Assembly (NCBI GenBank): GCA_016191345.1
Contig: JACPOU010000027.1
Location: 1-59,137 of the forward strand
DNA length: 59,137 nt
Direction: 5' to 3'
From: Chloroflexota bacterium
Lineage (GTDB): Bacteria; Chloroflexota; Limnocylindria; Limnocylindrales; CSP1-4
Of this stretch, positions 50,319-59,019 are shown piece by piece. A program made the translations under genes and the position numbers. Under the pieces are notes generated by a model that ran no database searches, was not told the DNA's origin, and saw nothing but the letters and a program-made list of their open reading frames with translations. Numbering within the stretch: position 1 is the first letter of the stretch; every line of letters starts with the position of its first letter.

Positions 50319-51705
50319 CCGGGCGGCCGCGACCGGCGACCGGCGGGCGGTCGGGACCGGTGCCCGCACCCCGCTCGGCTGGCGGGTCGCCGCGCTGGGG
50401 ACCCTTGGCGGCGGGCTCGCGGTGGGTGCGGCCGCTTCGGCCGGCGGCGGCGCACGCTGGCTCGTTGCCGCCTCGATCGGGATCGTGGTTGCCGGGCTCG
50501 CACCGGTCCTGGTCGCGAGCCGTCGCCCGCCGATCCCGACGGACCCCGCGCCCCTCGACGCGGATGCCCCGCCGCCGACGATCACGGTCCTGGTCGCGGC
50601 CCGCGACGAGGTCCGGGTCCTGCCGGCGCTGGTGGCCGACATCGCGGCCCAGGATCATCGTGATCCCGACGGGACGCCCCGCTTCGAGTTGATCGTCATC
50701 GACGACCGGTCGATCGACGGGACCTCGGGGGTGGTCACCGAGGCCGCCCGCGGCCACCGGATCGACGGTGTGACGCGGGTCGTCCGGCGCGAGGGCGCGG
50801 GCCTGCCCGACGGCAAGGGCGCGGCCCTGACCGCGGTCCAGCCGGATGCCTGCCAGGGCGATGTCATCCTCGTCCTCGACGCGGATGCGCGGATCGGGCC
50901 GGGGTTCCTCTCCCGGGTCGCCGCGTACGTCGCCGCCGGGGCGGATGCGGTGACAGCCCGCCGGCGGATCTTCCACGCGGATCGTTCGTGGCTCGCCGGC
51001 GCCCAGGCGGACGAGCAGACCCAGGACGGGGAGCTCCAGCGCGGCCGCTGGGCGTCGGGCGGTTGCTCGGAGTTCCGGGGCAACGGGACCGCGATCCGCC
51101 GATCGCTCCTCGCCGAGGTCGGGGGCTGGCGCGCCGAGGCGCTCACCGAGGACATCGACCTGTCCAGCCGGATCGCGGCGCAGGCCGGCGTGACGGTCGC
51201 ATGGGCCATCGACCTCGAGGCGTGGGAGGAGCCCGTGGCCACCTGGGCCGACCTGTGGCACCAGCGCCTCCGCTGGAGCGAGGGCGCGATCCGCCGCCTG
51301 TTCGAGCACGGCGGGCCGGTGGTCCGCAGCCCGCGGCTCAGCGCCCGGGCGCGGCTCGACTTCGCAGCCTACGGGGCGCAGCTGCTCGCGCCGCCGCTGA
51401 TCATCGGCGCGACCGCGGGCGCGGTGGCGACAGGCAGCACGATCGCCGCGATGGCGCTGGTCGGGACCTATCTCGTGGCGGGCGGCGTCCTCGCGTTCGA
51501 CGCCCTCCGCTGGGAGGCCGGTCCCGCCGGCCGGCCCCTGCCGATCGCGGAGCGCGCGACGCGCGCCGTTCGAGCGGCGCTCTTCAGCGCCGTCTGGCTG
51601 GTCGCCGTTCCAGGCGCGCTGTGGCGACTGGCCACGCGCCGGGGGGCTGTGCGCTACGACAAGATGCCGCACCTCGGCCTTGAGCCGGGGGCGCCGGTCC
51701 GGTGA
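50311..51705 (+). CDS. Membrane GT2 glycosyltransferase
   Basis: 464 aa. Two N-terminal membrane segments (about 23-65), a GT2 catalytic domain (about 88-330) with VLVAARDEVRVLPALVADIA, LIVIDDRSIDGT, the metal-binding DADARIGPGF, FRGNGTAIRRS, the acid motif LTEDIDLSSRI and the QxxRW motif HQRLRWSEGAIRRLF, then C-terminal membrane segments. This is the processive type seen in N-acetylglucosaminyl or beta-glucan synthases. Product unknown. GTG 50311 overlaps the MFS stop by 8 nt. Confidence 0.88.
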   Translation: MSDRAAATGDRRAVGTGARTPLGWRVAALGTLGGGLAVGAAASAGGGARWLVAASIGIVVAGLAPVLVASRRPPIPTDPAPLDADAPPPTITVLVAARDEVRVLPALVADIAAQDHRDPDGTPRFELIVIDDRSIDGTSGVVTEAARGHRIDGVTRVVRREGAGLPDGKGAALTAVQPDACQGDVILVLDADARIGPGFLSRVAAYVAAGADAVTARRRIFHADRSWLAGAQADEQTQDGELQRGRWASGGCSEFRGNGTAIRRSLLAEVGGWRAEALTEDIDLSSRIAAQAGVTVAWAIDLEAWEEPVATWADLWHQRLRWSEGAIRRLFEHGGPVVRSPRLSARARLDFAAYGAQLLAPPLIIGATAGAVATGSTIAAMALVGTYLVAGGVLAFDALRWEAGPAGRPLPIAERATRAVRAALFSAVWLVAVPGALWRLATRRGAVRYDKMPHLGLEPGAPVR

Positions 51706-52712
51706 GCGCCGGGCCGCCGCATCGGCGACCCCGGGTCGCGGTCTTCTTCACCGGCGGGACCATCTCCATGCGCGTGGATCCGGTCGCCGGCGGCAACGTG
51801 CCGACCCTCGACGGGGCCGGGATCATCGCTCGGACGCCCGGCCTGGACGTGATCGCCGAGGTCGTGGCCCGCGACCTCGGGCGGACCCCGGCCAGCCACT
51901 TCACCTTCCCGCAGCTCTTCGCGATCGGGGCGGAGGTCCGGGCGGCCCAGGCGGATCCCTCGATCGACGGGGTGGTCGTGGTGCAGGGCACGGACGTCAT
52001 CGAGGAGACCGCGTTCCTGTGGGACCTCGTGCTCGACAGCCCCGTGCCGGTCGTGGTCACCGGCGCGATGCGCTCGGCGTCCGAACCGGACGACGATGGA
52101 CCGGCCAACCTCCGGGACGCCGTCCGGGCGGCCGCGGACCCCGGGCTGCGCGGGGCCGGCGTCGTGGTCCTGCTCGATGGTTCCATCGAACCGGCGGACG
52201 ACGTGACGAAGACCCATGCCTCGGCGCTCGACACGTTCCGGAGCCTCAACGCCGGGTCGCTCGGGTCGGTTCGCGACGGGATCGTGCGCCTCGACCGACC
52301 CCGCGGCCACCGACGGCACGTGGCGGGCGCCACGCGGGCGGCAGAGCGGGTCCACCTCGTGACCGCCCACGTGGCGATGGACGGAACCCTCATCGACGCG
52401 GCCGTGGCCGCCGGTGCGGACGGCCTGGTCGTCGCCGCGACCGGCGCCGGGAACACGGCCGCCGCGGTCCTGGATGCGGCGATTCGCGCGATGGACGCCG
52501 GGATCGCCGTTGCCCTCACGACCCGGGCGCCGTCGGGCGCGGCCGGCACCGGCTACGCGTTCCCGGGCGGCGGGGCGACATGGGTCCGGGCGGGGGCGAT
52601 GCCGTGCGGGACGCTCGGCGGGCCCAAGGCGCGGATCGCGCTGGCGGTCGGGCTGGGGGCCGGCCTTTCGCGCGACAGACTGGCGATGCTGCTCGCCGGA
52701 CCGGACGCCTGA
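51702..52712 (+). CDS. Asparaginase-family amidohydrolase
   Basis: 336 aa. Both threonine motifs are present: FFTGGTISM (first Thr) and VVVQGTDVIEETAFL (second Thr with Asp). The Lys is in DDVTKTHASALDTFRSLNAG. No signal peptide, so probably a cytoplasmic type I enzyme hydrolysing L-asparagine or a related amide. GTG start overlaps the GT2 stop; stop overlaps the next start as TGATG. Confidence 0.93.
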   Translation: MSAGPPHRRPRVAVFFTGGTISMRVDPVAGGNVPTLDGAGIIARTPGLDVIAEVVARDLGRTPASHFTFPQLFAIGAEVRAAQADPSIDGVVVVQGTDVIEETAFLWDLVLDSPVPVVVTGAMRSASEPDDDGPANLRDAVRAAADPGLRGAGVVVLLDGSIEPADDVTKTHASALDTFRSLNAGSLGSVRDGIVRLDRPRGHRRHVAGATRAAERVHLVTAHVAMDGTLIDAAVAAGADGLVVAATGAGNTAAAVLDAAIRAMDAGIAVALTTRAPSGAAGTGYAFPGGGATWVRAGAMPCGTLGGPKARIALAVGLGAGLSRDRLAMLLAGPDA

Positions 52713-54343
52713 TGCCGCTCGACGTCCTCGTCACAGGACGGATCGCCACGTTCGCCGGCGAGCACGGCTTCGGCTGGGTCGAGGCGGTCGGGATCCGCGG
52801 CGGCCGGATCGCGTTCGCGGGCAGCGCCATCGAGCTCGAGACCCGGGCCGACCCGCACACCGTCCGGATCGAGATGGAGCCCGGCGAGATCGCCCTGCCC
52901 GGGCTCACCGACGCGCATCTTCACCTCGTCGATGCCGCCATCGCCGCGGAACACGTCGAGCTGACGGACGCCGCGACGCTGGACGAGGGCCTTGAATCGA
53001 TCCGCGCGGCTGCGGCGAGCATCCCCGCCGGCCGCTGGGTCGAGGGCCACGGCTGGGATCAGCGACGCTGGGGTCGCTGGCCCACGGCGGACGAGCTGGA
53101 GCGGGTCATCCCGGGGCGCGCAGCGGCCTTCTGGTCCTTCGATCACCACGCCGTCTGGGCGAGCCCAGCTGCCCTGGCCCGGGCCGGCATCGACGCCCGG
53201 ACGCCGGATCCCGAGGGCGGCATCATCCGCCGACGGACCGACGGTGCGCCGGAGGGGGTCCTCCTCGAGAACGCCTGCCCGCTGGTCGTGGCCCTCCTGC
53301 CGGAGCCGGAGCCGGCGGAGCTCCGACGCCTCATCGGGGCGCTGGGCCGCCGGCTGCTCGCGCTCGGCGTCACGGGCGTCCACGATCCGGGCAACGTCTC
53401 GCCGGACGGGCAGCTCACGGCGTTCGACGCCTACGCCGCGATGGCGGATGCGGGCGACCTGCCGGTCCGGGTCCACGCCTCCCTTCGTTCCGAGGGGCTG
53501 GCCCTGGCGGCCGAGCGGGGACTGCGGAGCGGGGCCGTCGTGGGCGCCGACCCGCACGGCCTGGCGCGGGTGGGCTGGCTGAAGCTCTTCGCCGACGGGA
53601 CGCTCGGGTCGCAGACGGCGGCGCTCCTCGAACCGCGAGCCGGGTCGGACGACCGGGGCCTGTTCCGGATGCCGCCGGAGGTCCTGTGCGACCTCGCTGC
53701 GCGCGCCGCCGAGGCCGGCATCGCGAGCCAGGTCCACGCCATCGGGGACCATGCCGCCCGGGCCTCGATCGACGCCTTGGCGCCAACCATCTCCCGGGTC
53801 GGCCTCATGCCCCGCCTCGAGCATGTCCAGCTGCTCCACCCGGACGACCTGGCTCGTCTCGAGCCCCTCGGGATCGCGGCCTCGGTGCAGCCGGTCCACC
53901 TCCGCGAGGACGCGGCAACCGCTCGCCGCGACTGGGGCGGGCGTGCCGAGACGTGGGGCTACGCCTGGCGCTCGATCGTCGAGTCGGGAGCCGTCCTCGC
54001 GTTCGGCACGGATGCCCCGGTCGAGCCGATCGACCCGTGGCCGGGCATCGCGATGGCCGTCCTCCGGCGTGATCCGGGGTGGGGGAGCGACGCGGCCCCG
54101 TTCGGGCCACACGAGGCGCTGACCCTCGAGCAGGCGCTCCGGGCGGCGACCGTGGGGCCGGCGACGACAGCCCGCGAACCCGATCGCGGGCGATTGGTGC
54201 CCGGGGCGCGGGCCGACCTCATCGTCCTGCCGCCGGCGCCCGATGAACCGGCTGGTGCCGCCGACGCGACGGGCGGCTCGGCCTTCGCCCACGTCCAGCC
54301 ACGGGTCGTGGTCCTCGGCGGCGAGGTCGTCCTCGAGCGCTAG
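52712..54343 (+). CDS. YtcJ-like metal-dependent amidohydrolase
   Basis: 543 aa. Amidohydrolase superfamily, YtcJ/NfdA type: composite beta-sandwich start, LPGLTDAHLHLVDAA (HxH), FDHHAVWASPAALA, the catalytic Lys region WLKLFADGTLGSQTA, SQVHAIGDHA, PRLEHVQLL, and AFGTDAPVEPIDPWPGI with the final Asp. Enzymes of this type cleave amides or formamides; substrate unknown. It ends the 44-54 kb plus-strand run. Confidence 0.9.
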   Translation: MPLDVLVTGRIATFAGEHGFGWVEAVGIRGGRIAFAGSAIELETRADPHTVRIEMEPGEIALPGLTDAHLHLVDAAIAAEHVELTDAATLDEGLESIRAAAASIPAGRWVEGHGWDQRRWGRWPTADELERVIPGRAAAFWSFDHHAVWASPAALARAGIDARTPDPEGGIIRRRTDGAPEGVLLENACPLVVALLPEPEPAELRRLIGALGRRLLALGVTGVHDPGNVSPDGQLTAFDAYAAMADAGDLPVRVHASLRSEGLALAAERGLRSGAVVGADPHGLARVGWLKLFADGTLGSQTAALLEPRAGSDDRGLFRMPPEVLCDLAARAAEAGIASQVHAIGDHAARASIDALAPTISRVGLMPRLEHVQLLHPDDLARLEPLGIAASVQPVHLREDAATARRDWGGRAETWGYAWRSIVESGAVLAFGTDAPVEPIDPWPGIAMAVLRRDPGWGSDAAPFGPHEALTLEQALRAATVGPATTAREPDRGRLVPGARADLIVLPPAPDEPAGAADATGGSAFAHVQPRVVVLGGEVVLER

Positions 54344-54391
54344 GCTCGCCCGCCCTGGGCGCCCCAGCGAGGGCGAGCGGTCACCCCCGCC

Positions 54392-54448
54392 GCCCAGCCG
54401 CGCCCCCGCCGCCCAGCCGCGCCCCCGCCGCCCAGCCGCGCCCCCGCC
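54392..54448 (+). repeat. Three-copy 19-bp tandem repeat
   Basis: Unit gcccagccgcgcccccgcc; copies start at 54392, 54411 and 54430 with no differences. It fills the gap between the convergent 3' ends of the amidohydrolase and the FAD oxidoreductase genes. No T-run follows it, so a classical terminator is not evident. Confidence 0.9.
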
Positions 54449-54451
54449 GCG

Positions 54452-55825
54452 CTACGCCAGCTCCGCGGCCGCGTCGTGGAACAGGCCGTTGAGGATCCTC
54501 GACGTCGACGGGAAGGCGTGGATGGTGTCCGCGAGGACGTCCATCGTCACGCGGGCCCGGATCGCCAGCACGCACTCGTGGATCGCCGCCGACGCATCCG
54601 GGCAGGCCATCGCCGCCCCGATCAGCGTCCGGGAGTCGCGATCGACGAGGATCGAGACATGCCCGAGGGACGCCTCGAGCCCGTAGCCGCGCGAGGAGGT
54701 CGCGAAGTCCGCGCTGAGCTCGAAGGCATCGAGGCCGGCGTTCTCCGCCTGCTCGGGCGTCAGGCCCACCGAGGCCGCCTCGGGGTCCATGTAGGTCGCC
54801 CGCGGCAGCGCCCGGTAGTCGGGACGGACGTCATCGCCGAGGGCCATCCGGACCGCGACCTCGCCCTGGTAGTGGGCCTGATGGGTGTGGAGCTCCGGCC
54901 CGGCCGGATCGCCGATCAGCCACAACCCGGGCGCCACTCGCAGCCGCCCGTCGCGCGGCAGGGCCGTCCGCCCGCTGGCATCGACGCCGTATGCCTCCAG
55001 GCCGAGGTCGTCGAGGTGGGTGTCCCGGCCAACGGCCAGCAGGATGGCGTGCGCCTCGGCCGAGGAACCGTCGCTGAGGTCGATGACGTGTGCGCCGTCC
55101 GTGCCCGCGCCGACCCGGGCGGCCGTGGCCCGGACATCGAGCCGGACCGTCACGCCGTCGCCACGGAGCGCTTCCGCGATGACCGCCGAGTTCCGGGGAT
55201 GGTCCGTCGGCGCAAGGCGCGGCCCGGACTGGATGATCGTCGTCGGGACGCCGAAGCGGGCGTAGACCTGGGCGAGCTCGCAGCCCGTGGGTCCGCCGCC
55301 AAGGACGAGGAGCGAGCGCGGCAGCTCCCGGGCGAGCGTCGCCTGCTCGTTGGTCCACGTCGGGATGGCCTCGAGGCCGGGGATCGGCGGCCGGCGTGAG
55401 ACGGAGCCTGTGGCAACGACGACGTTCCGGGCACGAAGTCGATGCGTCTCGCCGTCGTGCGCGACCTCGACCTCGCCGACGCCGGCGATGCGGCCGATGC
55501 CGCGGTACGTGATCGCACCGGCGTCCCGAAGCCGCCGGACGTGGGACGTGTCATCCGGCTCCCTGGCGTCCTCGGGGCGGTTGACCATGTAGTCGCGCCG
55601 CCTCGAGGCGCGTGCCCAGTCGTAGCGGGCCGGGTTCGCCGCATGCGCCGCGGCGGCGTGGAGGAGCGCCTTGGAGGGTACGCAGCCGATGTGCGGGCAG
55701 CTGCCGCCGAACCAGCGCCGGTCGATGATCGCGACGCTCGCCCCGCGATCGCGGGCCGTGTTCGCGGCGGATTCGCCGGCGGGGCCGGCGCCGATGATCA
55801 CGAAGTCGAAGACCTGGTCGGTCAC
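54452..55825 (-). CDS. FAD-dependent disulfide oxidoreductase (Lpd/MerA-like)
   Basis: 457 aa. FAD motif VIIGAGPAGESAANTARDRG, redox disulfide FGGSCPHIGCVPSKALLH, NAD(P) motif LVLGGGPTGCELAQVYARFG, and the second FAD loop LWLIGDPAG. In the C-terminal interface domain the usual HAHPTxxE dyad reads IHAFPSTSRIL, so the catalytic His-Glu pair is missing. The protein may therefore not be a true dihydrolipoamide dehydrogenase; a quinone, thiol or metal reductase role is possible. No MerA-type C-terminal Cys pair. GTG start overlaps the upstream methyltransferase stop. Confidence 0.85.
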   Translation of the reverse strand: MTDQVFDFVIIGAGPAGESAANTARDRGASVAIIDRRWFGGSCPHIGCVPSKALLHAAAAHAANPARYDWARASRRRDYMVNRPEDAREPDDTSHVRRLRDAGAITYRGIGRIAGVGEVEVAHDGETHRLRARNVVVATGSVSRRPPIPGLEAIPTWTNEQATLARELPRSLLVLGGGPTGCELAQVYARFGVPTTIIQSGPRLAPTDHPRNSAVIAEALRGDGVTVRLDVRATAARVGAGTDGAHVIDLSDGSSAEAHAILLAVGRDTHLDDLGLEAYGVDASGRTALPRDGRLRVAPGLWLIGDPAGPELHTHQAHYQGEVAVRMALGDDVRPDYRALPRATYMDPEAASVGLTPEQAENAGLDAFELSADFATSSRGYGLEASLGHVSILVDRDSRTLIGAAMACPDASAAIHECVLAIRARVTMDVLADTIHAFPSTSRILNGLFHDAAAELA

Positions 55826-56670
55826 GCGGTTCCTCCGGCCCTGCTGCGTTGCTGCTGACGCTGGCGCCGTGCCTCGAAGGCAAGGATGGCGGCGGTCGCG
55901 GAGACGTTCAGGCTATCGGCGATGCCATGCATCGGGAGGCGGATGGCTTCGATGCCGGGCTGGTGCCACGCGGGGGTCAGGCCGTCGGCCTCGCTGCCGA
56001 GGACGATCGCGAGCGGCCCGGTCAGGTCGGCTGCCGTGTACTCGAGCGTCGCGTCCACGCGGGCCGCGACGATCCGGATGCCGCGGCCGCGGAGCCAGGC
56101 AATCGCCTCCTCGGCGCTGGCTGCCGCGACGGGGACGGTGAAGACGGTCCCGATGCTCGCCCGGATGACGTTGGGGTTCCAGAGGTCCGTGCCGCCGATC
56201 GCGATCACGCCGGTGACGCCGGCCGCATCCGCGGTCCGCAGGATCGCGCCGACATTGCCGGGCTTCTCGACATCCTCGGTGACAAGGAAGAGGGGAGCGG
56301 GGCCCGATTCGGGCGCATCGCCGGCGACGAGGGAGGCGAGGGCGTCGAGCCTGGACCGCGGCGCCTCGATGACGAGGACGACCCCGTCCGAACGATCGCC
56401 GAACGCAAGCCGCTCGAAGGCGCGGGCGCTGACCTCGATGATCGCCACGCCGCTCGTCCGCAGCCGATCGATGACGGCCGCCGCGTCGCCCGGCCGGATG
56501 AGCTCGGGGCAGACGAACGCCCGCTCCACGTTGGCGCCCGCCCCGAGTGCCCGGAAGCACTCGCGCGCGCCGTCCACCAGGGTCCGGCCGGTCGCGAGGC
56601 GATCGCGCCGCTCGCGGAGCGCCAACGCGGCCTGGATTGCGGGGTTGCGCGCGCTGTCGATGACGGTCAC
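55822..56670 (-). CDS. TrmH/SpoU-family RNA 2'-O-methyltransferase
   Basis: 282 aa from GTG 56670. N-terminal substrate-binding part (RNPAIQAALALRERRDRLAT, GRTLVDGARECFRAL) and SPOUT knot motifs: EKPGNVGAILRTADAAGVTG, LAIVLGSEADGL and LPMHGIADSLNVSATAAI. It probably methylates a ribose in rRNA or tRNA. An open frame upstream of 56670 runs antisense through the next gene and is not used. Overlaps the oxidoreductase start. Confidence 0.92.
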   Translation of the reverse strand: MTVIDSARNPAIQAALALRERRDRLATGRTLVDGARECFRALGAGANVERAFVCPELIRPGDAAAVIDRLRTSGVAIIEVSARAFERLAFGDRSDGVVLVIEAPRSRLDALASLVAGDAPESGPAPLFLVTEDVEKPGNVGAILRTADAAGVTGVIAIGGTDLWNPNVIRASIGTVFTVPVAAASAEEAIAWLRGRGIRIVAARVDATLEYTAADLTGPLAIVLGSEADGLTPAWHQPGIEAIRLPMHGIADSLNVSATAAILAFEARRQRQQQRSRAGGTA

Positions 56671-56677
56671 GGGCGCA

Positions 56678-57583
56678 TCATCGCCGCTCGGACGCGAGCG
56701 GGTCCACACGGGCCGCTGCTCCAAGCGGGAGCACGGCACCCGATTCGGCCGTGAGCGCGACGTCGAGGCCTTCGACCTCCGCGTCCTCGAGGTCGAGGGC
56801 GGAGGCGACGGGCCTGGCGAGCCGGCCCGCATCCCAACCGGGCGAGTGCGTCGAGACGAGCCAGAACGCGTCTGTGGCGGCGATGCCCGCGCAGGCATCG
56901 AGGAGCTCGGCGATCCCGTCCTCGAGTCGCCAGGCCGTACGGCCGTGGCCGCCGTGCCCGTAGGTCGGCGGGTCGAGGATCAGTCCGTCGTAGCGGCGGC
57001 CCCGACGTGACTCGCGGCGGACGAAGGCGAGCGCGTCGTCGACGATCCAGCGGATCGGGTTCGCGGCGAGGCCGGCCAGGTCGGCGTTGTGGCGTCCCCA
57101 CTGGACGCTCGGTCGCGAGGCGTCGACGTGGACGACCGCGGCCCCGGCCTGAGCCGCGACCAGCGTTGCGAGACCGGTGTAGGCGAAGAGGTTGAGCACG
57201 GATGGCGGCGCGTCGTCGGGCGCTCCGCCCGGCGCGGCCGGCTGATCCGCATCCGCCATCCGTGATCGGACGGCGGCTCGCAGCCACTCCGCGTGCAGGG
57301 CGTGTTCCGGGAAGAGCCCGATCTGGCCGCTCCCGGCGCGTCGGATCTCCATCGCGACCCCGGCGACGTCGATGACAAAGGGATCGACGTCCGCGGCGGG
57401 CGTGCCTCCGGCGAGGTGCCATCCCTCGCCCGCATCCCACGCGATCGCACCGGCCCATGCGCCGGGATCACGGGTGAAGTGCTCGGCGCCCGGCGCCGGC
57501 CGGTCGAGACGCAGCGCGCCGACGGCCTCCAGGCGTCGCCCGCTCCCGGCATCGATGAGGCGGTAGCCCTGAAACTGATTCAT
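56678..57583 (-). CDS. SAM-dependent methyltransferase (RlmI/RlmK-like)
   Basis: 301 aa. Methyltransferase of the class I RlmI-like type: MNQFQGYRLIDAGSGRRLEA at the start, PPSVLNLFAYTGLATLVAAQ (SAM motif I), VVHVDASRPSVQWGRHNADL, WIVDDALAFVRRE and the catalytic-site-like LILDPPTYGHG. These often modify rRNA bases. It lacks the PUA domain of full RlmI. It is 7 nt from the SpoU-type gene, so two RNA-modifying enzymes are encoded together. Confidence 0.85.
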   Translation of the reverse strand: MNQFQGYRLIDAGSGRRLEAVGALRLDRPAPGAEHFTRDPGAWAGAIAWDAGEGWHLAGGTPAADVDPFVIDVAGVAMEIRRAGSGQIGLFPEHALHAEWLRAAVRSRMADADQPAAPGGAPDDAPPSVLNLFAYTGLATLVAAQAGAAVVHVDASRPSVQWGRHNADLAGLAANPIRWIVDDALAFVRRESRRGRRYDGLILDPPTYGHGGHGRTAWRLEDGIAELLDACAGIAATDAFWLVSTHSPGWDAGRLARPVASALDLEDAEVEGLDVALTAESGAVLPLGAAARVDPLASERR

Positions 57584-57597
57584 ACCCCAATCATCGC

Positions 57598-57617
57598 GGC
57601 GCCGGCGCGCCGGCGCC
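57598..57617. repeat. Perfect 20-bp palindrome between divergent genes
   Basis: GGCGCCGGCG followed by its exact reverse complement. It lies 14 nt upstream of the minus-strand methyltransferase start, followed by a 10-bp motif (cggacgctgc) in two full copies. Confidence 0.75.
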
Positions 57618-57673
57618 GGACGCTGCCGGACGCTGCCGGATGACGACTCCGACGGGCCGCGTTCCTTGCGGTG

Positions 57674-57679
57674 TACGGT
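57674..57679 (+). promoter_or_regulatory. -10-like hexamer implying leaderless start at 57687
   Basis: TACGGT ends 7 nt before GTG 57687. Confidence 0.45.
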
Positions 57680-57686
57680 TCTCGGC

Positions 57687-58790
57687 GTGAAGGGCCCAGG
57701 GAGCCGAACGGCGCGCCGCTGGAGCTGGTGGCACGGCCGAATCACCCCCACGACCATCGTGGTGGCACTCGCCGTCGTCGCGGTTCTCGCGATCCTCGTC
57801 GTCATTCGACAACCCGTGGGCACATCCCCCGTACTCGGCACGCCGGACGCATCGGCGATGAGCTCGTTGGGCGATCCGTCGGGTGGAGCGGCGGCGGGGT
57901 CGGCCGGGCCGCCGACCGCCTCGAGAACACAGCGCCCGTCGCCGTCCTCCGACTCCGGCGCGTCGAGCCCCTCGCCCACGGCCTCGTCGGGGCCCGTCCC
58001 GAACGGCAGTGTCCCGATCGCCGCGCTGCTGGCCGACCTGCGCGTCGCTCCCGAGCGCCGCGACGGCTACCAGCGCTCGCTGTTCGAGTACTGGATCGAC
58101 GCGGACGGCGACGGCTGCAATACCCGCGCCGAGGTCCTCATCGCCGAAGCAGCGTCCGCGCCGACGGTCGGGGAGGGCTGCGCGATCACCGGCGGGGCCT
58201 GGGTCAGCGCCTATGACGGCCTCCGGATTTCGGCGAGCGGCGACCTCGACATCGACCACGTGGTCCCGCTTGCCGAGGCATGGGACTCCGGTGCCTACGC
58301 ATGGACGGCCTCCCGGCGTCGTGATTTCGCGAACGACCTCGGCGTGCCGTATGCCCTCATTGCGGTATCGGCTTCCTCGAACCGGAGCAAGGGCGACAAG
58401 GACCCCGCCGACTGGCTTCCGCCGCTCGCATCCGACGATTGCCCGTATATCGGCGCCTGGATCGCCGTGAAGGTCCGATGGGACCTGTCCGTCGATGAGC
58501 GTGAGCTCAACGCGCTCGGCCGGCTCGTGTCCGGCTGTCCGTCGGCATCCGAAATTGTTCCGATCGTCGGTCCCGGTGGGGCCGTCGTGCCGCCACCGCC
58601 GGCCCCGAGCCCCCTTCCCGGCACGACCGGCGGCTCCACGGCGTGCGACCCGGCGTATCCGACGGTCTGTATCGCGCCCGCCCCGCCGGACCTCGACTGC
58701 GGCGATATTCCGTTTCGTCGATTTGTGGTCCTGGCTCCGGATCCGCACCGCTTCGACGGCGACAACGATGGCGTGGGCTGCGAGTCGTGA
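57687..58790 (+). CDS. Exported HNH-type nuclease with Excalibur-like C-terminus
   Basis: 367 aa from GTG 57687. N-terminal basic stretch, then one membrane segment (about 22-42, TTIVVALAVVAVLAILVVI), a Ser/Pro/Thr-rich linker to about 105, and an HNH (GmrSD/DUF1524-like) nuclease domain: LFEYWIDADGDGCNTRAEVL, DLDIDHVVPLAEAWDSGAY, FANDLGVPYALIAVSASSNR, SKGDKDPADWLPP. A Pro-rich linker leads to an Excalibur-like calcium-binding motif DGDNDGVGCES with cysteines upstream (CDPAYPTVC, LDCGD). Likely an extracellular, membrane-tethered DNase for nutrient uptake or competition. Confidence 0.87.
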   Translation: MKGPGSRTARRWSWWHGRITPTTIVVALAVVAVLAILVVIRQPVGTSPVLGTPDASAMSSLGDPSGGAAAGSAGPPTASRTQRPSPSSDSGASSPSPTASSGPVPNGSVPIAALLADLRVAPERRDGYQRSLFEYWIDADGDGCNTRAEVLIAEAASAPTVGEGCAITGGAWVSAYDGLRISASGDLDIDHVVPLAEAWDSGAYAWTASRRRDFANDLGVPYALIAVSASSNRSKGDKDPADWLPPLASDDCPYIGAWIAVKVRWDLSVDERELNALGRLVSGCPSASEIVPIVGPGGAVVPPPPAPSPLPGTTGGSTACDPAYPTVCIAPAPPDLDCGDIPFRRFVVLAPDPHRFDGDNDGVGCES

Positions 58791-59019
58791 CTGGCGTGCG
58801 ACGCCGAGCACCGCCGTGCGCGCAGGCCCGCCAGCCCCTCACTGACACGGCGGGCCTTCGCGGTCGCCGCCGCCGAACCGAGGCAACCGCGGCCCCGCGA
58901 CCAAAGCCGCCGGTCGCCGGTCGCCGGCCCCGCCTCCGCGCCCGGCGAGCGCACCCGCGCCAACTGACCGCCCCCGCGCCAAGCGACCTGCCCTGCGCCA
59001 GGCGACCGGCCCCGCGCAG
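58791..59019. other. Non-coding gap with degenerate 19-bp repeats
   Basis: No recognisable gene. From about 58957 to 59019 the motif gcgccaagcgacc recurs about three times with variation at roughly 19-bp spacing, leading into the 21-bp array. Confidence 0.5.
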
